A stretch of DNA of 64,000 nucleotides from Chloroflexota bacterium (lineage in GTDB: Bacteria; Chloroflexota; Anaerolineae; Anaerolineales; Villigracilaceae). Of the stretch, positions 8,866 to 16,807 are shown piece after piece. The position numbers and the translations under genes are program-made. Below the pieces are notes generated by a model. The model was not told the origin of the DNA. It saw only the letters and a program-made list of their open reading frames with translations, and did not search any database. Location of the stretch: contig JACAET010000047.1 of the NCBI GenBank assembly GCA_013388685.1, positions 62,001-126,000 on the forward strand, written 5' to 3'. Each line of letters begins with the position of its first letter. Position 1 is the first letter of the stretch.

Positions 8866-9719
8866 ACTCAACCAATTACCAATTGCCAATTACCAATTAC
8901 CAATTGGGCTTGATCGGCTACCCCCTCACCCATTCCCTCTCCCCTCAAATCCATGCTGCCGCGCTAAAGGCTTGTGGTCTCGAAGGCGACTATATACCAT
9001 TTACCATTCACCCAAACGACATGCATGGACTGAAAGCCCTCCTTGCCCGCCTTCGCAGCGGCGAACTTCACGGACTCAACGTCACCATCCCCCACAAACA
9101 AACCGTCATCGGATACCTCGACGAACTCACCCCCACCGCCCAAGCCATCGGCGCCGTGAACACCATATACCTGCGCGAAGGCAAACTCATCGGCGACAAC
9201 ACTGACTCGGAGGGGTTTTCAACAGACCTGAAACGGGCGATGGGTTATTCATTTTTCAGCCTTCATCCTTCAGTCTTGATTTTGGGTGCCGGCGGTTCTG
9301 CCAGGGCAGTTGTCCACGCCCTCCTCAATGACGGCTGGAACGTCACCATCGCCGCCCGCCGCCTCGAACAAGCACAGCAACTCGCCGCCTCCTTCCCCCA
9401 TTACGATTTCCCAATTAACAACCTTCAAACCTTCCAACTTTCCAACTTTCAACTCATCGTCAACACCACCCCCCTCGGCATGTTTCCCAACATCGAAACC
9501 TCGCCGCTCCCTGAAAATCTGTCATTGCCTTCCAATGCTTTTGTCTATGATTTAGTCTACAATCCACGCGAGACCAAACTTGTCCGCCGCGCCCTTTCGC
9601 AGGGACTGCAAGCCGCCACAGGGCTGGGCATGCTCATCGAACAAGCCGCCCTCGCCTTCCAACTCTGGACAGGTCACAACCCGCCGCGTGATGTTTTATG
9701 GGCTGCTGTTGAAAACTGA
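8862..9719 (+). CDS. aroE: Shikimate dehydrogenase
   Basis: This 285-residue enzyme reduces 3-dehydroshikimate with NADPH. Motifs are HSLSPQIHAAAL (substrate site), LNVTIPHKQTV with the catalytic Lys, GAVNTIY, GDNTDSEGF, and the nucleotide loop LGAGGSARAVVHAL followed by AARR, which favours NADP. Residues 3-15 (STNYQLPITNYQL) are encoded by a TTACCAA heptamer array at the 5' end. Further repeat-derived stretches lie near residues 130-140 and 185-198. The genuine fold probably begins at about residue 16 (GLIGYPLTHS). ATG 8862 is nonetheless the only start coupled to aroA. Confidence 0.95.
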   Translation: MNSTNYQLPITNYQLGLIGYPLTHSLSPQIHAAALKACGLEGDYIPFTIHPNDMHGLKALLARLRSGELHGLNVTIPHKQTVIGYLDELTPTAQAIGAVNTIYLREGKLIGDNTDSEGFSTDLKRAMGYSFFSLHPSVLILGAGGSARAVVHALLNDGWNVTIAARRLEQAQQLAASFPHYDFPINNLQTFQLSNFQLIVNTTPLGMFPNIETSPLPENLSLPSNAFVYDLVYNPRETKLVRRALSQGLQAATGLGMLIEQAALAFQLWTGHNPPRDVLWAAVEN

Positions 9720-9737
9720 TTACTCTGTTGCGAGGAT

Positions 9738-9814
9738 GTCATTGCGAGCCGCCGCAAGCGGCGAAGCAATCCTCTTGCCGGCTGGGAGACTGCTTCGCTT
9801 CGCTCGCAGTGACA
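9738..9814. repeat. TCATTGCGAGC-type interspersed palindromic element
   Basis: The element starts GTCATTGCGAGC and ends GCTCGCAGTGAC, 12-base inverted ends with one mismatch, with AAGCAATC and GACTGCTTCG inside. It lies in the aroE-aroC gap. A diverged relative occupies 38975-39058. Elements of this kind are common in many bacterial genomes and encode nothing. A heptamer-rich stretch (9843-9885, ACTGATT/ACTGAAA units) follows it. Confidence 0.85.
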
Positions 9815-9892
9815 TACTTTGAGAGTGTTTGCAACAAAGCAAAAACTGATTACTGAAAACTGATTACTGAAGACTGAAAACTGGAGATTGAA

Positions 9893-11071
9893 ATGCCCCT
9901 ACGCTTCCTCACCGCAGGCGAATCGCACGGACCCGCCCTCACCGCCATCTTCGAAGGCATCCCCGCGGGACTTCCCCTCACCGCCTCCATCATTGACCTC
10001 GAACTTGCCCGCCGCCAAAAAGGCTACGGCTCCGGCGGACGCATGAAAATCGAAACCGACGCCGTCCAACTCCTCGGCGGAGTCATGGCGGGAGAAACGA
10101 CAGGCGCACCCATCGCCATGCTCGTCCCCAACGCCGACCATGCCAAATGGAAAGGCAAACCCATCGAACCGATGACCGCCCCGCGCCCCGGTCACGCCGA
10201 CCTCACAGGCGCGGTCAAATACGGCTATCGTGACCTGCGCCCCGCCCTCGAACGCGCCTCCGCCCGCGAAACCGCCATGCGGGTCGCCGTCGGCGCGGTG
10301 TGCAAACACTTCCTCTCGCAGTTCGGCATCCGCATCGGAGGCTATGTCGTTTCCATCGGAAGCGTCCAGACTGAACTCGCTGACATGCCCTACGCGGAAC
10401 GCTTCCAGCGTGGGGAAGAGTCTGAGGTCCGCTGCCCAGACTCGAGGTCCGCGCAAAAGATGCGGGATGAAATCGAAAAAGCCATCCACGGCAAAAACAC
10501 CCTCGGCGGCGTCATCGAAATCGTTGCCCTGAATATCCCTGTGGGGCTGGGCAGTTTCATGCAATGGGACAAACGCCTCGAAGCCAGACTCGCCATGGCG
10601 GTGATGTCTGTGCAGGCAATCAAGGGCGTGGAAATTGGCGACGCCTTCGAAAATGCAAAACGTCTCGGCACCGAAGCGCACGACGCCATTCAATTACCAA
10701 TGTCCAATTACCAATCTCTCACCCGCCCATCGAATCGCGCTGGAGGGACGGAAGGCGGCATCTCCAACGGACAACCCATCGTCCTGCGCGCCGCTATGAA
10801 ACCGATTGCCACCACTCTCACGCCACAACAAACGGTTGACCTTGCGGTTGGCGAAAATTCCCCCACCCGCTACGAACGCTCCGACTTCTGCCCCGTGCCA
10901 CGCGCCGTGCCTATTCTTGAAGCGATGGTTGCCTTTGTCCTTGCCGATGCCCTGCTCGAAAAACTTGGCGGCGATTCGATGGCTGAAATCAAACCGCGCT
11001 TCGAGACTCTGCGCAAGGCAACCCTCGACGACTTGCCGATGGACAACTTCCCGCACATCTTTTGGGAATAA
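9893..11071 (+). CDS. aroC: Chorismate synthase
   Basis: This 392-residue FMN-dependent enzyme forms chorismate from EPSP. Signature stretches are FLTAGESHGPALTAI, the RPGHADLTGAVKYG block, RASARETAMRVAVGAV, and the late PTRYERSDFCPVPRAVPI. It is slightly longer than typical. Extra residues at about 179-188 (EVRCPDSRSAQ) and 266-275 (QLPMSNYQSL) are repeat-derived and sit in regions that vary in length in the family. The gene follows a repeat-filled gap of 173 bases but is on the same strand as, and probably co-transcribed with, the rest of the operon. Confidence 0.96.
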   Translation: MPLRFLTAGESHGPALTAIFEGIPAGLPLTASIIDLELARRQKGYGSGGRMKIETDAVQLLGGVMAGETTGAPIAMLVPNADHAKWKGKPIEPMTAPRPGHADLTGAVKYGYRDLRPALERASARETAMRVAVGAVCKHFLSQFGIRIGGYVVSIGSVQTELADMPYAERFQRGEESEVRCPDSRSAQKMRDEIEKAIHGKNTLGGVIEIVALNIPVGLGSFMQWDKRLEARLAMAVMSVQAIKGVEIGDAFENAKRLGTEAHDAIQLPMSNYQSLTRPSNRAGGTEGGISNGQPIVLRAAMKPIATTLTPQQTVDLAVGENSPTRYERSDFCPVPRAVPILEAMVAFVLADALLEKLGGDSMAEIKPRFETLRKATLDDLPMDNFPHIFWE

Positions 11072-11127
11072 TGCAAACGCTGATGACTGATAACGTACAC
11101 CCTTTACTTCCCACAAAAGGATTTTCG

Positions 11128-11708
11128 ATGTTGGTCGAGTTCAACCCGTTGTATGGCATTGTAGCCCTTGTCGCCGTCTCATTTTCCTGCGGCAGAAGGG
11201 CAAAAGTATCTCGTACCTGTTCTTCTTTTCATTGTTTTGGTTGTACTTGATGCAAGTCGTGAGCGTTGCCGTCTTTCCGTTCCCAATTGACATACCTTAT
11301 GAAAAATTCAAGCCAAGCATAAACCTCGTCCCCTTCGATTTCGGACAATGTGACCCTCGTAGAATCGAACAATGCTTCAGGCAAATTTACGAAAACGTTC
11401 TACTCACCCTCCCCTTCGGCTTTGGAATCAACTTCATTGCCCGCATCAAGCCCAGGCATGTTTTTGTGCTGGCGGCGGGCGTCGGCGCGGTATTGGAATT
11501 CATTCAACTCGCCGTCTCGCTGATATTTCACACATCCTTCCGCGTTATAGACATCAATGACGTAATTCTCAATGCCCTTGGCGCCCTGATCGGATACGGC
11601 GTCTTTCGCATCTTTGGATGGGCATACTGGCATCTCCTCCAGCGTCTCCAACTCCAGCCCCGCCACATCTTTGCCCATATTCAAGAGGTAACCCGTCCGC
11701 AAACCTGA
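11128..11708 (+). pseudogene. VanZ-like membrane protein, frameshifted
   Basis: The N-terminal part (MLVEFNPLYGIVALVAVSF, from ATG 11128) and the C-terminal part (FLRQKGKSISYLFFFSLFWL... to 11708) are in different frames. The second frame continues from about 11184 and has VanZ-family features: hydrophobic helices, NLVPFDF, ENVLLTLPFGF and DINDVILNALGALIGYGVF. Adding one T to the TTTT run at 11182-11185 would join them. It is either a real frameshift, a sequencing or assembly error, or a slippage site. It has no obvious link to aromatic synthesis despite lying inside the operon. Confidence 0.7.
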
Positions 11709-11795
11709 TTACTGATCACTGATTTACTGATCACTGTTCACTGATTACTTTTCACTAATCACTCTCCACTCACCATTCACCAATACCAACAACCC
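11702..11795. repeat. Degenerate heptamer array upstream of aroKB
   Basis: Units of ACTGATT/ACTGATC (7 bases) decay into CACTAATC, CACTCTCCA and CACCATTCACCA-like variants and fill the whole gap between the VanZ-like gene and aroKB. I see no ribosome-binding site of normal strength before the ATG at 11798. Confidence 0.8.
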
Positions 11796-11797
11796 CC

Positions 11798-13318
11798 ATG
11801 CCCCACCTCTTCCTCTACGGTCCCCCTGGTACAGGCAAATCCACCATCGGCAAGTTGCTGGCGGAGAACCTGAAACTCCCCTTCATTGACCTCGACCGCG
11901 TCATCGAAACCAACGCGGGCATGTCCATTTCGCAGATTATGGAGGAACAGGGCGAATCCGCTTTTCGTGACATGGAAACATCCGTGTTAAGAAAAATCTG
12001 TTCCCCTCTCCCAAAGGGAGAGGGGATAGGGGTGAGGGGGGCAGTCATTGCCCTCGGCGGCGGCGCATTATTGCGTGAGGAAAACCGCGCCATTGCACAA
12101 TCGAATGGCAGCGTGATTCTGCTCATCGCTGATTTGCAAACCCTGCTCGAAAGACTCGAACTTGATTCAGAAAAACGTCCATTGCTGGCGGGAGACCTGC
12201 GCGGGAAACTGACCTCCCTCCTCGAAGCCCGCAAAGAACATTACGCCTCCTTTCCCCTCCGCCTGCGTGTGGACGGCAAATCGGCGGAACATATTGCCCG
12301 TCAAATTCAAGTGACTGTGGGCAGGCATCACCTCTCCGCCATGGGCGAATATGACGTGCTTGTGGGACAGATTTCCAATTTGTCCATTTCTCGAAACGCC
12401 ATCATCGTCACCGATGAAAACGTCGCAAAGTATCATCTCGAAAAATTTCAGGGCATCAACTCCATCGTCCTCCCTGCGGGGGAGGAGCATAAAAACCTTG
12501 CGACTGTCTCGCGCTTGTGGGACGCCTTCCTCGAAAACGGTCTCGACCGCAAAAGCACGGTCGTTGCCTTCGGCGGCGGCGTGATCAGCGACCTGACGGG
12601 CTTCGCCGCCTCCACCTACATGCGCGGCATAGACTGGATCGCCATCCCGACAACCCTGCTTGCCATGGTGGATGCCGCGCTCGGAGGCAAGACAGGTTTC
12701 GACCTGCCCCAGGGGAAGAACCTCATCGGCTCTTTCCACCCGCCGAAACTTGTCCTCGCCGACCCAAGCCTTTTACTCACCCTCAGCGACCGCGACCTGC
12801 GCTCTGGCATGGCGGAAGTGGTCAAGCATGGCGTCATCTCCGACCCCGAATTGTTCGACCTGTGTTCGCGCGGCATGGGCTGGGTGAAGGGGAACCTCGA
12901 AACCATCGTCAAACGCGCCCTGACGGTGAAAATACAAGTCATCGAGGCAGACCCCTACGAAAAAGGGTTGCGCACAACATTGAACCTGGGGCATACCGTC
13001 GGTCACGCCGTTGAGTTGGTGAGTCACTTTGAGTTAAGTCACGGCGAAGCGGTTGCCATCGGCATGGTCGCCGAAGCCCGCTATGCGGAAAAAATCGGCG
13101 TTGCCCGCCGCGGCGTGGCGGATACAATTGCAAACACGCTCTCTCATCTTGGACTGCCCACCCGCATCCCTGAGGAACTGCCGCGCGTAGAAATCCTGCG
13201 CGTCATGCGTGTGGACAAAAAGAAGAACGTCAAAGCCATCCGCTTTGCCCTGCCTGCGGAAATCGGCAGGGTGGAGTTGGTGGAGGTGACGGAGTTGGAA
13301 GAGGTGATTGATTGGTAA
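11798..13318 (+). CDS. aroKB: Shikimate kinase / 3-dehydroquinate synthase fusion
   Basis: This 506-residue bifunctional protein has two domains. Residues 1-170 are shikimate kinase with P-loop GPPGTGKST (8-16), DLDR (31-34), RDMETSVL (57-64) and GGGA (87-90). Residues about 185-506 are dehydroquinate synthase with VLPAGEEHKN, AFGGGVISDLTGFAAS, PTTLLAMVDAALGGKTG, GMAEVVKHG and NLGHTVGHAVE. The fusion joins the second and fifth pathway steps. Residues about 68-81 (CSPLPKGEGIGVRG) are encoded by a palindromic repeat inserted in the kinase domain, just before the conserved GGG loop. The usual kinase length is otherwise kept. Confidence 0.95.
   Translation: MPHLFLYGPPGTGKSTIGKLLAENLKLPFIDLDRVIETNAGMSISQIMEEQGESAFRDMETSVLRKICSPLPKGEGIGVRGAVIALGGGALLREENRAIAQSNGSVILLIADLQTLLERLELDSEKRPLLAGDLRGKLTSLLEARKEHYASFPLRLRVDGKSAEHIARQIQVTVGRHHLSAMGEYDVLVGQISNLSISRNAIIVTDENVAKYHLEKFQGINSIVLPAGEEHKNLATVSRLWDAFLENGLDRKSTVVAFGGGVISDLTGFAASTYMRGIDWIAIPTTLLAMVDAALGGKTGFDLPQGKNLIGSFHPPKLVLADPSLLLTLSDRDLRSGMAEVVKHGVISDPELFDLCSRGMGWVKGNLETIVKRALTVKIQVIEADPYEKGLRTTLNLGHTVGHAVELVSHFELSHGEAVAIGMVAEARYAEKIGVARRGVADTIANTLSHLGLPTRIPEELPRVEILRVMRVDKKKNVKAIRFALPAEIGRVELVEVTELEEVIDW
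12003..12041. repeat. CCCCTCTCCC palindromic repeat inside aroKB
   Basis: Arms CCCCTCTCCC (12003-12012) and GGGAGAGGGG (12016-12025) flank AAA, with the tail ATAGGGGTGAGGGGG. The orientation is opposite to the copy in tyrA. It adds about 13 residues in frame. Confidence 0.85.
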
Positions 13319-13340
13319 ATGGTCATGACCATTTACCAAT
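13311..13340. repeat. Perfect 30-base palindrome over the aroKB stop codon
   Basis: The sequence 13311-13340 equals its own reverse complement: half-site ATTGGTAAATGGTCA, then TGACCATTTACCAAT. It contains the aroKB stop at 13316-13318. No T-run follows, so it is not a standard terminator. It may be a processing or mRNA-stability hairpin between aroKB and aroQ, or may derive from head-to-head heptamer repeats (TTACCAA). Confidence 0.9.
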
Positions 13341-13366
13341 TACCATACATCCAGTGAGGATACAAA

Positions 13367-13804
13367 ATGAAAATATTAATTTTGCACGGACCCAACCTCA
13401 ACCTGCTCGGCGCGCGCGAGCCCGAAATCTACGGCTCGATGACGCTAGACGCCATCAATGAAAAATTGATTGCTTTGGGAAAGGAACTGGGCGCGGAAGT
13501 GACCTGTCTGCAATCGAACCACGAAGGCGCGCTGATTGACGCCCTGCACGACGCGCGCACATGGGCAGACGGCGTGGTCTTCAACCCCGGCGGCTACACC
13601 CACACTTCCGTTGCCCTGCGCGATGCGATTTCAGCGATACAAATCCCGGTGATCGAGGTGCATCTCTCGAACGTGTACGCGCGTGAGGAATTTCGGCACG
13701 TTTCAATGATTTCGGCGGTTTGCGCGGGAAAAGTTACGGGCTTTGGGTGGAGGTCGTATACGCTGGGCTTGCAGGCGTTGGCGGAAATATTGACGGGTGG
13801 ATAA
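13367..13804 (+). CDS. aroQ: 3-dehydroquinate dehydratase, type II
   Basis: This 145-residue enzyme matches the type II dodecameric family in size. Motifs are [19 protein letters not shown] with the catalytic Tyr, [32 protein letters not shown], and [17 protein letters not shown] with the His-Leu-Ser substrate loop. It dehydrates 3-dehydroquinate to 3-dehydroshikimate. GAGG lies 8 bases before the ATG. It is the last gene of the aromatic operon. Confidence 0.96.
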   Translation: MKILILHGPNLNLLGAREPEIYGSMTLDAINEKLIALGKELGAEVTCLQSNHEGALIDALHDARTWADGVVFNPGGYTHTSVALRDAISAIQIPVIEVHLSNVYAREEFRHVSMISAVCAGKVTGFGWRSYTLGLQALAEILTGG

Positions 13805-13983
13805 GGTTCGGTTTGGCGGAGGCAGGCTTCGGGGCGGTAAGAAGCGTGGAGAGACTGGCGGTAAGTTTTCCTTTTTTGGTGGCATCAAACCTGTAAATCG
13901 TCCCCCCGTTTCTCAGTTTTTTCTCATTGGAATTTAATCGCAGAGGTTCGCATTATCCTGTAAGATTGACTTTATATCCGTCC

Positions 13984-14829
13984 ATGACAACCAGCGGAGA
14001 GAGAATTTCGAGGTTCGATCTTTTGCGGCAACGCCTGGGAAAGTGGCGCGAACGCATTCGGGAGATGTCCCCCTTCGCGTTCGGCGTTCTGGCAACCCTG
14101 CTGGCGTTGATGTTCTATCGAGTCTTGTTTCCGTCTCAGCAATTGACGGTGCGTGAAGTGAACGAGGCGGTTGCCAGCGCGATGGCGTCTGCCACGCCGC
14201 GCCCTGCAGACGCTGCGCTGGCGTATCGGATGATCCAGCCTTCGATTGTGTATATCGAGACGGGTTTTGTGGATGCGGAGGGGAACCAGAACGGCGGGGT
14301 GGGGACGGGCGTGATTATCAACGACTCCGCCGATATTGTAACCAGCCTGCATGTGGTACGGAATTCGCGGGATATTAACGTGACATTTGCCGATGGGACA
14401 AAATCAAAAGCGTTTATCCTGATGGAAACGCCCGAGATGGACGTGGCGGTGTTGCGCGCGTTCAATTCGCCTTCATTGTTCGTGCCGGCGACATTGGGAA
14501 ACCCGGGTGCCCTGCAGGTGGGCGACGATGTGTTTGTGGTGGGGAATCCGTTCGGGTTGTACAGTTCGATGAGCGCAGGCGTAATCTCAGCCTTCGGGCG
14601 AACGTTCAGACCGCAAGGCACCGATGTGACCCTCGAGGGATTAATACAGTTCGATGCGGCGGCAAACCCCGGCAATTCGGGGGGACCCTTGCTGGATCGA
14701 AATGGATATGTCATCGGCATTGTCACCGGCTTGGTCAACCCGGGTGAGGGGAATTTCTTTGTGGGTATAGGTTTTGCCGTTCCGATTACCAATGTGGCGG
14801 GCGGCGGAGGCGGAACCCCACCGTATTAA
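13984..14829 (+). CDS. Membrane-anchored trypsin-like (HtrA-type) serine protease without PDZ domain
   Basis: This 281-residue protein has a short basic cytoplasmic segment, one transmembrane helix (about 31-48) and an extracytoplasmic S1C protease domain. The catalytic triad is visible: His123 (SLHVV), Asp153 (EMDVAVL) and Ser232 (GNSGGPLL). It ends with a Gly-rich tail (PITNVAGGGGGTPPY) where HtrA/DegP enzymes would continue into a PDZ domain. I choose ATG 13984. A TTG 19 codons upstream is less likely. It lies upstream of moxR. Confidence 0.88.
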   Translation: MTTSGERISRFDLLRQRLGKWRERIREMSPFAFGVLATLLALMFYRVLFPSQQLTVREVNEAVASAMASATPRPADAALAYRMIQPSIVYIETGFVDAEGNQNGGVGTGVIINDSADIVTSLHVVRNSRDINVTFADGTKSKAFILMETPEMDVAVLRAFNSPSLFVPATLGNPGALQVGDDVFVVGNPFGLYSSMSAGVISAFGRTFRPQGTDVTLEGLIQFDAAANPGNSGGPLLDRNGYVIGIVTGLVNPGEGNFFVGIGFAVPITNVAGGGGGTPPY

Positions 14830-14922
14830 TGGAGCGTATCGCAAAACGTCCTGAAGGATTCCTTGTACGCGCCTGTCGAACTGCCCCCTTTTGGGATGGC
14901 GCATCACATCAGGAGATAACCC

Positions 14923-15930
14923 ATGTTTCAAAGCAAAACTGAAAATCGAACGCCAATGGAGCAGGTGCTGTATGAGGTGAAGAAGGTCATCGTCGGGCAG
15001 GATCACATGCTCGAACGGATGATTGTTGCCCTGTTGGCACGCGGACATATTTTGGTGGAGGGCGTGCCGGGGCTGGCGAAGACGATGGCAATCAAGACGC
15101 TTGCCGAAGCCATCGGCGGCGAATTCAAACGCATCCAGTTCACGCCAGACCTTGTGCCTGCCGACCTGATCGGCACGCGCATCTACAACCAGAAGTCCGG
15201 CAAATTCGAGACCTCACTGGGACCCGTCTTCACCAACCTCCTGCTGGCAGATGAAATCAACCGCGCGCCTGCCAAGGTGCAGAGCGCGTTGCTCGAAGTC
15301 ATGCAGGAGCGGCAGGTGACCATCGGGCGCGAAACGTTCAAGGTGCCGAATCCCTTCCTTGTGCTGGCGACCCAGAACCCCATCGAAACCGAGGGGACCT
15401 ATGCCCTGCCCGAAGCGCAGGTGGATCGCTTCATGCTCAAAGTGTTGATCGGTTACCCCTCGCCCACCGAGGAGTTCGTCATCGTCGAGCGCATGACCAG
15501 CGCCTTGCAGACCGTTCAAAAAATTCTGAGCGTCGAGCAGCTGCTCAAATTGCAAAAGGAGGCTGACAAGGTCTATGTGGACCCGGCGCTCATGGAATAC
15601 GCCGTTCGCATGGTGACCGCCACCCGTAATCCGAAGGAGGTCGGTTTGCCGGAACTGGAACGTTACATCCAGTTTGGCGCCAGCCCGCGCGCTTCGATCA
15701 ACCTGATTTTGACCGGGCGCGCCCTCGCCTTTGTACGCGGACGCAACTACGTCCTGCCGCAGGATGTGCTCGACATGGCGCTCGATGTGATGCGCCACCG
15801 CCTCGTCCTGACGTACGAAGCCCTCTCCGACAACGCGCCTTCCGACGACATCCTCCGCCGCATTCTGGACCGCATTCCCATCCCTGTGGTGCCTTTGCAT
15901 GAACACGCCGACCTCCGCGCAAACGCCTGA
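14923..15930 (+). CDS. MoxR-family AAA+ ATPase
   Basis: This 335-residue MoxR ATPase carries Walker A GVPGLAKT (47-54), Walker B LLLADEINRAP (about 105-115), the sensor stretch ATQNPIETEGTY and the LPEAQVDRF arginine-finger region. MoxR proteins act as chaperones that insert metals or activate VWA-domain partners. The downstream DUF58 and two VWA genes are the standard partner set. It overlaps the DUF58 gene by 32 bases. Confidence 0.95.
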   Translation: MFQSKTENRTPMEQVLYEVKKVIVGQDHMLERMIVALLARGHILVEGVPGLAKTMAIKTLAEAIGGEFKRIQFTPDLVPADLIGTRIYNQKSGKFETSLGPVFTNLLLADEINRAPAKVQSALLEVMQERQVTIGRETFKVPNPFLVLATQNPIETEGTYALPEAQVDRFMLKVLIGYPSPTEEFVIVERMTSALQTVQKILSVEQLLKLQKEADKVYVDPALMEYAVRMVTATRNPKEVGLPELERYIQFGASPRASINLILTGRALAFVRGRNYVLPQDVLDMALDVMRHRLVLTYEALSDNAPSDDILRRILDRIPIPVVPLHEHADLRANA

Positions 15931-16804
15931 AAAGATTCTGCTGCGCCTCGACTGGCACGTCATTCGCCGGCTGGACGGTCTGTTGCAAGGTGACTATCGT
16001 TCCCTGTTCTACGGTTTCGGTGTGGACTTTGCCGATCTGCGCGAATATCAGCCCGAGGACGACATCCGCTACATTGATTGGAATGTCACGGCGCGCATGA
16101 ACACGCCGTATGTGCGTCAGTATCTCGAAGACCGCGAGATCACGGCGTGGTTCCTGCTGGATATGAGTCCCTCGGTGGATTTTGGCGCCGTGGGAACCCC
16201 GTTCGAGAAGCGGGCGATGCTCGTGGATTTTGTGTCTGTGCTGGCGCGCCTGATGACGCGCCACGGGAACCGCGTCGGGGCGATGATGTTCGGGAGCCGG
16301 ATTCAGCACACCGTCCCGGCAAGAGGCGGGAAAGTGCAGGTGCTGCGTCTGATCAACGATATGCTCAAACAGCCGCGTCTGGGTCGCGTCCCGCGTACCG
16401 ATCTCACGCCGTTCTTCGAGGGCGCCCTGCATGCGATCAAACGCCGTTCGCTGGTCTTTGTGATCTCGGATTTCATAAGCGAGCCGGGCTGGGAACGTCC
16501 GCTCAATCTGCTGGGACGCAGGCATGAGGTGGTGGCGATCCGCCTGACCGATCCGCGCGAGGCGGAACTGCCCGATGTGGGCATGGTGATGATGGAAGAC
16601 GCCGAGACGGGCGAGCAGTTGTTCGTGGATACCCACGATGCAAAGTTCCGCCGGCGTTTTTTCGAAGCCGTGCAAAAACGCAAAGAGGACCTGACGCAGG
16701 CGTTCATACGCGCCGGTGTAGATATGATGTCCCTCTCGACGGACGACGACCTGATCCGCGCGATCCTGCGTTTTGCAAAGCGCCGCCAGCGCAGGAAGGT
16801 CTAA
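15899..16804 (+). CDS. DUF58 domain protein (VWA-like partner of MoxR)
   Basis: This 301-residue soluble protein carries the DUF58 signature REYQPEDDIRYIDWNVTAR (residues about 48-66) and a VWA-like fold with DMSPSVDFG in place of the MIDAS. The ATG at 15899 lies inside the end of moxR, which implies coupling. DUF58 proteins always accompany MoxR ATPases and probably act as an adaptor. No transmembrane segment is seen. Confidence 0.93.
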   Translation: MNTPTSAQTPEKILLRLDWHVIRRLDGLLQGDYRSLFYGFGVDFADLREYQPEDDIRYIDWNVTARMNTPYVRQYLEDREITAWFLLDMSPSVDFGAVGTPFEKRAMLVDFVSVLARLMTRHGNRVGAMMFGSRIQHTVPARGGKVQVLRLINDMLKQPRLGRVPRTDLTPFFEGALHAIKRRSLVFVISDFISEPGWERPLNLLGRRHEVVAIRLTDPREAELPDVGMVMMEDAETGEQLFVDTHDAKFRRRFFEAVQKRKEDLTQAFIRAGVDMMSLSTDDDLIRAILRFAKRRQRRKV

Positions 16805-16807
16805 CCC

